From Prevotella sp. (GTDB lineage Bacteria; Bacteroidota; Bacteroidia; Bacteroidales; Bacteroidaceae): 64,000 bases of DNA. The stretch's first letter is position 1. Every line of letters starts with the position of its first letter. Location: the NCBI GenBank assembly GCA_016285245.1, contig JAEEQH010000010.1:20352-84351 (forward strand), written 5' to 3'. Shown here in pieces: positions 58,824 to 64,000 of this stretch. Below the pieces are notes generated by a model. The model was not told where the DNA came from and searched no databases. It saw nothing but the letters and a program-made list of their open reading frames with translations. The translations under genes were made by a program, and so were the position numbers.

Positions 58824-58895
58824 GGTCCCTTCGTCTATCGGTTAGGACGAGAGATTTTCATTCTCTAAAGAGGAGTTCGACTCTCCTAGGGACTA
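58824..58895 (+). tRNA. tRNA-Glu (anticodon UUC)
   Basis: 72-nt cloverleaf. Acceptor GGTCCCT pairs with AGGGACT (58888-58894; G1-U72 wobble), discriminator A at 58895. Anticodon stem AGAGA/TCTCT surrounds the loop TTTTCAT with anticodon TTC. The D-arm region contains TCGGTTAGGA and the T-loop GAGTTCGACTC. CCA is not encoded (ACAAC follows). Confidence 0.95.
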
Positions 58896-58899
58896 CAAC

Positions 58900-59043
58900 T
58901 GTTAAATCTGTCATCTGCACAGCCAAGTGCTACCGTCAGGGATAAGGTGGCGGAGGGCTCAGTAGAGTCAGCCCGGGCAGCCGCAAGGCGCAAGACCCTC
59001 AGGCTTTAACATGAATCATTAAACAAAAACAATTAACAAACAA
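58900..59043 (+). promoter_or_regulatory. Candidate structured leader of rpsT
   Basis: GC-rich 90-base stretch between tRNA-Glu and rpsT. It holds a GCC-GCAA-GGC tetraloop hairpin (58980-58989), a helix GGGCT/AGCCC (58955-58959 with 58970-58974) and an alternative helix GAGGG/CCCTC (58953-58957 with 58996-59000) that shares GGG. The last 30 bases before the ATG are AT-rich and open. S20 represses its own mRNA in E. coli; a similar role here is inference. Confidence 0.45.
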
Positions 59044-59295
59044 ATGGCAAACCACAAGTCATCGGTGAAGAGAATTCGCCAGGAGAAGAAAAGAGCTCTC
59101 CACAACAAGTACTACGCAAAGACCATGCGCAACGCCGTCCGCAAGCTGCGCGCTATGACTAACAAGGAAGAGGCTGTCGCTCTGTACCCGAAGGTTCAGA
59201 AGATGCTCGACAAGCTGGCCAAGACCAACATCATCCACAAGAACAAGGCCGCTAACCTGAAGTCAAGTCTCTGCCTGCACATCAACAAGCTGTAA
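59044..59295 (+). CDS. rpsT: 30S ribosomal protein S20
   Basis: 83 residues, highly basic, helical: [53 protein letters not shown]. Length and motifs are standard for bacterial S20, which binds 16S rRNA early in 30S assembly. Followed by a terminator. Confidence 0.97.
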   Translation: MANHKSSVKRIRQEKKRALHNKYYAKTMRNAVRKLRAMTNKEEAVALYPKVQKMLDKLAKTNIIHKNKAANLKSSLCLHINKL

Positions 59296-59324
59296 GTCGA
59301 CAGAATCTTACGCGAAAATAGTGC

Positions 59325-59356
59325 GAAGGTCGCCGTCAGAAATGACAGCGGCCTTC
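59325..59356 (+). terminator. Terminator of rpsT
   Basis: GAAGGTCGCCGTCA pairs with TGACAGCGGCCTTC around a GAAA loop (two mismatches), followed by ATTGTTTTC, 29 bp after the stop. Confidence 0.8.
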
Positions 59357-59413
59357 ATTGTTTTCTGTGGTTTTCTGCCGTCACGGTTTTTTGTGGTTTT
59401 TTAGCATATAAAC

Positions 59414-59445
59414 TTTGTTTATATGATGATTTTTTCGTAATTTTG
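59414..59445 (+). promoter_or_regulatory. Promoter of gyrB (TTTG - 20 bp - TAATTTTG)
   Basis: TTTG at 59414-59417, 20 bp, TAATTTTG at 59438-59445: full Bacteroidota promoter, 27 bp before the gyrB ATG. It overlaps an upstream in-frame start at 59443, which is therefore not used. Confidence 0.82.
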
Positions 59446-59472
59446 CGGCCTAATAATACCATCCTATTAGAA

Positions 59473-61452
59473 ATGACTGAAGAACAGATTCAAACGCAGG
59501 CCGAGAACTACTCGGCGAGTAACATTCAGGTGCTTGAAGGCCTCGAGGCCGTCCGCAAGCGCCCCGCCATGTACATTGGCGACATTAGTGAGAAAGGACT
59601 GCACCACCTGGTCAACGAGACCGTCGACAACTCTATCGACGAGGCTATGGCCGGCTACTGCACACACATAGAGGTAACCATCAACGAGGACAACTCCATC
59701 ACCGTCCTGGACAACGGCCGCGGCATCCCCGTCGACGAGCACGAGAAGATGCACAAGTCGGCCCTGGAGGTCGTCATGACCGTCCTCCATGCCGGTGGTA
59801 AGTTCGACAAGGGCTCCTACAAGGTCTCCGGCGGTCTCCACGGCGTCGGCGTCAGTTGCGTGAACGCCCTGTCCACGCATATGCTGTCGCAGGTGTACCG
59901 CAACGGCCACATCTACCAGCAGGAGTACGAGAAGGGAAAGCCGCTCTACGACGTGAAGATTGTCGGCGACACCGACAAGACGGGTACGCGCCAGCAGTTC
60001 TGGCCCGACGGCACCATCTTCACCACCACCGTCTATAAGTACGACATCATTGCCAAGCGTATGCGCGAGCTGGCCTACCTGAACGCCGGTATCACCATCA
60101 CGCTCACCGACTTACGTCCCGACGAGGAGGGCAACCTCCGCGAGCCCGAGGTGTTCCACGCCAAGGAGGGTCTGAAGGAGTTCGTGCGCTACGTCGACCG
60201 TCACCGCACGTCGATCATCGGCGACCCCATCTGCCTGAAGACCGAGAAGGACGGTGTGCCCATCGAGGTGGCCCTGCTCTACAACAGCGACTACAGTGAG
60301 AATATCCACTCCTATGTGAACAATATCAACACCATCGAGGGCGGTACCCACCTCACCGGCTTCCGCATCGCCCTGGCACGCACGCTGAAGAAGTATGCCG
60401 ACGAGGACGACCAGCTGCGCAAGCAGATTGAGAAGGCGAAGATCGAGGTGGCTCAGGACGACTTCCGCGAGGGTCTGACGGCCATCATCTCCGTGAAGGT
60501 CGCCGAGCCTCAGTTCGAGGGTCAGACGAAGACCAAGCTGGGCAACTCGGAGGTCAACGGCGCCGTCCAGAAAGCTGTGGGCGAGGCCATGACCAACTAC
60601 CTCGAGGAGCACCCGAAGGAGGCCCACACCATCTGCGAGAAGGTCATCCTCGCCGCTACCGCTCGTATCGCCGCCCGCAAGGCCCGTGAGAGTGTGCAGC
60701 GCAAGAACCCGATGACCGGCGGCGGCCTGCCCGGCAAGCTCGCCGACTGCTCGAACAAAGACCCCCTGCAGTGTGAGATATTCCTCGTCGAGGGTGACTC
60801 CGCAGGCGGCTCCGCTAAGTCTGGCCGTGACCGTCACTTCCAGGCCATCCTGCCCCTTCGCGGAAAAATCCTGAACGTCGAGAAGGTACAGTGGCACCGC
60901 GTGTTCGAGTCGGAGTCCGTGATGAACATCATCCAGTCTATCGGCGTACGCTTCGGCGTCGACGGCGAGGACTCCAAGGATGCCAACATCGACAAGCTGC
61001 GCTACAATAAGATCATCATCATGACCGACGCCGACGTCGATGGCTCGCACATCGACACGCTCATCATGACACTCTTCTACCGCTTCATGCCGCAGATCAT
61101 CCAGGGCGGCCACCTCTACATCGCTACGCCCCCGCTCTACAAGTGTACCTACAAGAAGACCTCCGAGTACTGCTACACCGAGCAGCAGCGCCAGGCCTTC
61201 ATCGACAAGTACGTGGCAGGCAACGGCGACGACAAGGGCCTCCACACCCAGCGCTACAAAGGTCTGGGTGAGATGAACCCCGAGCAGCTCTGGGAGACCA
61301 CCATGAATCCCGAGAACCGCCTCCTGAAGCAGGTCACCATCGAGAACGCCGCCGAGGCCGACGAGATCTTCTCCATGCTCATGGGCGACGACGTAGAGCC
61401 GCGCCGCGAGTTCATCGAGAAGAACGCCACCTACGCTAACATCGACGCGTAA
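59473..61452 (+). CDS. gyrB: DNA gyrase subunit B
   Basis: 659 residues from the ATG at 59473. GHKL ATPase (VRKRPAMYIGD, VDNSIDEAMAG, VLDNGRGIPVD, GGLHGVGVSCVNALS), transducer with the QTK loop (EGQTKTKLGNSEV) and TOPRIM domain (LVEGDSAGGSAKSGRDRHFQAILPLRGK, TDADVDGSHIDTL). C-terminal YKGLGEMNPEQLWETTM. With GyrA it supercoils DNA. The QTKTKLGNSE context favours gyrase over ParE, though by-eye distinction is not perfect. It has the short Bacteroidota form, without the proteobacterial insertion. Confidence 0.94.
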   Translation: MTEEQIQTQAENYSASNIQVLEGLEAVRKRPAMYIGDISEKGLHHLVNETVDNSIDEAMAGYCTHIEVTINEDNSITVLDNGRGIPVDEHEKMHKSALEVVMTVLHAGGKFDKGSYKVSGGLHGVGVSCVNALSTHMLSQVYRNGHIYQQEYEKGKPLYDVKIVGDTDKTGTRQQFWPDGTIFTTTVYKYDIIAKRMRELAYLNAGITITLTDLRPDEEGNLREPEVFHAKEGLKEFVRYVDRHRTSIIGDPICLKTEKDGVPIEVALLYNSDYSENIHSYVNNINTIEGGTHLTGFRIALARTLKKYADEDDQLRKQIEKAKIEVAQDDFREGLTAIISVKVAEPQFEGQTKTKLGNSEVNGAVQKAVGEAMTNYLEEHPKEAHTICEKVILAATARIAARKARESVQRKNPMTGGGLPGKLADCSNKDPLQCEIFLVEGDSAGGSAKSGRDRHFQAILPLRGKILNVEKVQWHRVFESESVMNIIQSIGVRFGVDGEDSKDANIDKLRYNKIIIMTDADVDGSHIDTLIMTLFYRFMPQIIQGGHLYIATPPLYKCTYKKTSEYCYTEQQRQAFIDKYVAGNGDDKGLHTQRYKGLGEMNPEQLWETTMNPENRLLKQVTIENAAEADEIFSMLMGDDVEPRREFIEKNATYANIDA

Positions 61453-61470
61453 AAAGGCTTTCGCATCATC

Positions 61471-62592
61471 ATGAAGAAGCATCACATCCTAACCATCATC
61501 GTCGCTGTGCTCGCAGTCACCACCGTGCTTACTGCCTGTCTCGGCGACGATGAGCCGTATAGTGCTGGTTTTGAGTTCAGTAAGCCCCAGCAGGTGCGTT
61601 CCTACGTCTATGCCAACACCGTCCGCGACACCGTCGTGGTCTATTGCAAGGGACCGTGGCAGATAACCAGCGACACCCCCGAGGCCCAGTGGTGCACCAT
61701 CGAGCGCACCAAGGGCGGTGGCAGCACCATTTTCTCCATCAACGTCCTGTTTGACCAGAACACCACGGGGCAAGCACGCGTGGCCCAGTACACCATCACC
61801 GACACCGACCACCCCGACAAGGGTTACGCCACGTGGCAGTACCTGCAGCACGCCACCCGCGGCGACGGCTCAATGGGCTCTGCCGCACTGGTGAAGAGCA
61901 TCACCTCGAGCGACGACTGGACGGTCACCGTCAGCTACGACGCCAAGTGCCGTCCTACGGAGATCAACGTGAAGAGCCCTGCCGGTGCCAACGACAAGTA
62001 CAGCATGAACTACAACGAGGTCAGCGGCATCATGACCGTCACCAACGGCAGCAGCGTCCTGACAGGCACGATGGACAATGGCTACCAGACGGCACAGCTC
62101 GTCGGCATCAGCGACACCATCGGCTACACGCCGCAATACTACCCCAACGGTGTTGAGGTGTCGGCCAACTACGCCTTCAACTACCTCGCCTCGCGCGTCA
62201 CTCGTACACAGGCCTATGCCTACCGTCTTGGCGGCAAGAGCCTCGCCCCCGACAGCCTGCATACCGCCGACAGCCTGACCTACTACTGCCGTTGGAAGAC
62301 CGGGACGCACGCCGTCACCACCGAGCGCTTCCGCCTGGAGTACAGTCAGATGGACAACCGCTGCCAGACGGTGGACGTCAACCAGCTGCTGCTGGGAATG
62401 GCCGACTGCGAGCCGTTGCAGCTCCTCGCCATGTTCCGCTACACCCGCAGCACCAGCATTGTGACCAAGGCCACCTCCAACAAGGGCACCATCCTCGTCA
62501 CCACCGAGCTCAATGCCGACCGCAGCGTCCGCCGCATGGTGGTCAAGGACAGCCGTCAAGGCACCGAGGTGACCTACGACTTCGCGTACTGA
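61471..62592 (+). CDS. Lipoprotein with BACON-like domain
   Basis: 373 residues with lipobox VLTACLGDDE (Cys 23). Residues about 35-130 fit a BACON domain (WQITSDTPEAQWCTIERTKGGGSTIFSINVLFDQNTTGQARVAQYTIT), an immunoglobulin-like module common in Bacteroidota surface proteins that may bind carbohydrate or mucin. The remainder (about 140-373) is beta-rich (DDWTVTVSYDAKCRPTEINVKS, GTILVTTELNADRSVRRMVV) and unrecognised. 18 bp after gyrB; may share its transcript. Ends in a strong terminator. Confidence 0.75.
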   Translation: MKKHHILTIIVAVLAVTTVLTACLGDDEPYSAGFEFSKPQQVRSYVYANTVRDTVVVYCKGPWQITSDTPEAQWCTIERTKGGGSTIFSINVLFDQNTTGQARVAQYTITDTDHPDKGYATWQYLQHATRGDGSMGSAALVKSITSSDDWTVTVSYDAKCRPTEINVKSPAGANDKYSMNYNEVSGIMTVTNGSSVLTGTMDNGYQTAQLVGISDTIGYTPQYYPNGVEVSANYAFNYLASRVTRTQAYAYRLGGKSLAPDSLHTADSLTYYCRWKTGTHAVTTERFRLEYSQMDNRCQTVDVNQLLLGMADCEPLQLLAMFRYTRSTSIVTKATSNKGTILVTTELNADRSVRRMVVKDSRQGTEVTYDFAY

Positions 62593-62611
62593 CACACCTT
62601 TCATGATAATC

Positions 62612-62645
62612 AAAGAGGTGGAACCATCCAGGCTCCACCTCTTTT
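62612..62645 (+). terminator. Strong terminator after the BACON lipoprotein
   Basis: AAAGAGGTGGA (62612-62622) pairs with TCCACCTCTTT (62634-62644) around an 11-base loop; T-rich end. The A-tract on the other side makes it usable from both strands, so it may also end the leftward gene. Confidence 0.88.
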
Positions 62646-62693
62646 CATTTGGTTTTTAACTGCAGCAACTGCAGCACTGCAACACTTTCGTTG

Positions 62694-64000
62694 TTACTTC
62701 CCTTGCGAGAACTTCCGTTTGTACTCCTCGGTCTTGCAGTAGTGGCCGCTGACGTCGTCGTAGACGATGTAGCCGCGGGCCTGCCAGGAGCGCAGGGTGC
62801 TGTCGCCGTCGCCCTTCTTGCCCTGCTGCTGGCGCATCTGGCGGTACTGCTCCTTGGTGAACTCGTTGCTGAGGAGCTCCAGGAGGTTCTGAGGGCCTGA
62901 CTGCCGCTGTATCTCGACCTCCTCGCGCAGCTCCTTCTCCAGCTGCTGACCGAAGTAGAGCATCTTGCACCAGAGGTTGTACTGCTGTGTCCAGCGGACG
63001 AAGTCGGCAATCTCCCTAGACCATTTGTAGCCGTGGGCGACGTAGAGCACCATGCCCTTGAGCCAGGCGATGACGTTGGCGCGGTAGGAGAAGACGCGGT
63101 AGGCCTCGCTCTCGTAGAGCCGGGCGGCGTCCTTGTTCTCCTGCTTCATCTCGATGGCCAGCTTGCGCGACGGGTTGCACTCTATGAGCCCGCTGGCGGC
63201 CTCCAGGCGGTCGATGTAGGGCTTCAGCTCCTGGGCAAACTGGTGGTCGTAGATGCCGAGTATGGGCTCGGTGTCATCATCGTCGTCGTCGCGGATGATG
63301 GTCGAGACGTCCAGTCGCGAGACGGTGCCGTCGTTCACCATCTTGTAGAAGAAGCGCTTGGCATTGGGCGGCGTGGTCGAGGCGTTGAAGTTCCACCTCA
63401 AGGGGGCGATTCCCGACACCGAGTCGGCTCCCACGCGCTCCTGTCCGGCATCGCTGTTGTCGAAGGCCTTGCGGATGAGCAGTCCCACCTCGTCGACGGT
63501 GCCCTTGGAGGTCACCTTCTTCAGGCCCTCTATCTCGTCGACGATGGTATAGATGAACCGCTGACCGTTGTTGTTGGCGTCGACGATGCGCTGGTTGAAG
63601 ACGGCGTCGGTCAGGTTGTCGATGAGCATCTGGATGCAGATGTCCGTGGGCCGCGGGTCTTTCTTCGGCTTCGCGCCGGGGTTCTTCTGCTTCCACTCGG
63701 CCTCGCGCTGACGGTTTGGCTGGTCGCGCTGCTTGATGTCCTCCATAATGTACTCGATGGGCTTCTTGATGGTGCCCTTGCCGATGCTCTGACGGCCTAT
63801 CAGGACGTTCATGAAGGTGGCCTCGTGCTCCACATTATCCCAATATCTGAACTTCACCCCGTGCAGGTGGACGCCGAGGGCGGGGAAGACGGCGTTGGCC
63901 ACGGCGGGCTTGTAGAACGAGGGGACGTTCTTCGTCAGCAGCCTGAGCAGCGGCGGCAGCTTCTTCGGCATCGGCGGCGGCGTGGTCAGCGTGCCGCCAC
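62694..64000 (-). CDS. DUF3987-like primase/helicase-type protein, N-terminus outside the window
   Basis: The frame stays open to the window edge (residues GGTLTTPPP precede the first ATG at 63971), so the N-terminal part is missing. About 435 residues are seen: a P-loop-like GRQSIGKGTIKK, a later IVDEIEGLKK (Walker B-like Asp-Glu), an Asp run (DDDDDD, about 239 from the ATG) and a C-terminal winged region (STLRSWQARGYIVYDDVSGHY). This pattern fits the DUF3987/VirE-like ATPase half of primase-helicase proteins found in Bacteroidota islands and near capsule loci. It probably begins a mobile or integrated region to the right. Confidence 0.7.
   Translation of the reverse strand, partial: GGTLTTPPPMPKKLPPLLRLLTKNVPSFYKPAVANAVFPALGVHLHGVKFRYWDNVEHEATFMNVLIGRQSIGKGTIKKPIEYIMEDIKQRDQPNRQREAEWKQKNPGAKPKKDPRPTDICIQMLIDNLTDAVFNQRIVDANNNGQRFIYTIVDEIEGLKKVTSKGTVDEVGLLIRKAFDNSDAGQERVGADSVSGIAPLRWNFNASTTPPNAKRFFYKMVNDGTVSRLDVSTIIRDDDDDDTEPILGIYDHQFAQELKPYIDRLEAASGLIECNPSRKLAIEMKQENKDAARLYESEAYRVFSYRANVIAWLKGMVLYVAHGYKWSREIADFVRWTQQYNLWCKMLYFGQQLEKELREEVEIQRQSGPQNLLELLSNEFTKEQYRQMRQQQGKKGDGDSTLRSWQARGYIVYDDVSGHYCKTEEYKRKFSQGK

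Noticed and set aside
58706..58945. 79-residue open frame across the tRNA-Glu gene
   Set aside because: It overlaps a certain tRNA and a family C repeat, so not coding.
59443..59472. Upstream start of gyrB
   Set aside because: It lies inside the -7 box (59438-59445), so it cannot be in the mRNA.

Overview
The window comes from a Bacteroidota chromosome, most likely a Prevotella-like member of the Bacteroidales. The evidence is promoter -7 boxes of the TAnnTTTG type ahead of many genes, almost no Shine-Dalgarno sequences, many Bacteroidota-typical families (DUF4292, DUF4421, DUF3943, DUF4923, DUF2851, BACON lipoprotein, GH43/GH51/GH105/GH35 enzymes) and typical housekeeping neighbourhoods. 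The DNA is fairly GC-rich, with AT-richer patches (45.6-48.1 kb, the symporter near 7-8.4 kb and the AraC regulator near 27-28 kb).

Layout: 0-4.4 kb holds a partial flavodiiron protein, a PreA-like dehydrogenase, a PfkB sugar kinase and an M16 peptidase. 4.4-28 kb is a plant-polysaccharide region. A leftward operon (GPH symporter, GH10 xylanase, cytosolic GH43, overlapping ECF sigma factor) is divergent from a rightward run (sialate-O-acetylesterase-like esterase, two GH51 arabinofuranosidases, GH105, DsbD, DUF2264), followed by pnp, GH35, GH30 and an AraC regulator. Together these would release, deacetylate, debranch, import and split arabinoxylan and pectin side-chain oligosaccharides. No SusC/SusD pair is present. 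28-40.7 kb is an envelope-transport region: a CPA2 antiporter, a complete RND pump (adaptor, permease, TolC) and a TolC/HlyD/two-permease ABC-2 exporter with no ATPase gene in sight. 40.5-45.3 kb encodes a tiny lipoprotein and a DUF4421-DUF3943-DUF4421 group of predicted outer-membrane proteins. 45.6-48.1 kb is an AT-richer three-gene secreted cassette. 48.8-62.6 kb is conserved housekeeping (rnhB, DUF4923, DUF2851, thioesterase, dut-TPR-DUF4292-EnvC, M20 deacylase, recO, tRNA-Glu, rpsT, gyrB) plus a BACON lipoprotein. The right edge holds a truncated primase/helicase-like gene.

The most unusual signal is not a gene. Several families of short repeats are scattered through the window and often sit in frame inside conserved genes: GC-rich hairpin elements (family A), a purine 7-mer array (family B) and AT-rich AATTGA/TCTCATT-like strings (family C). 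RecO, DsbD, GH105, GH51, GH30, DUF2264 and a TolC protein all carry such inserts, at points where the rest of each family has a loop or linker. Family C also lies directly before the start codon of at least six genes, in the position of the translation initiation region. This resembles in concept the Rickettsia palindromic elements that insert within genes, but with different sequences.
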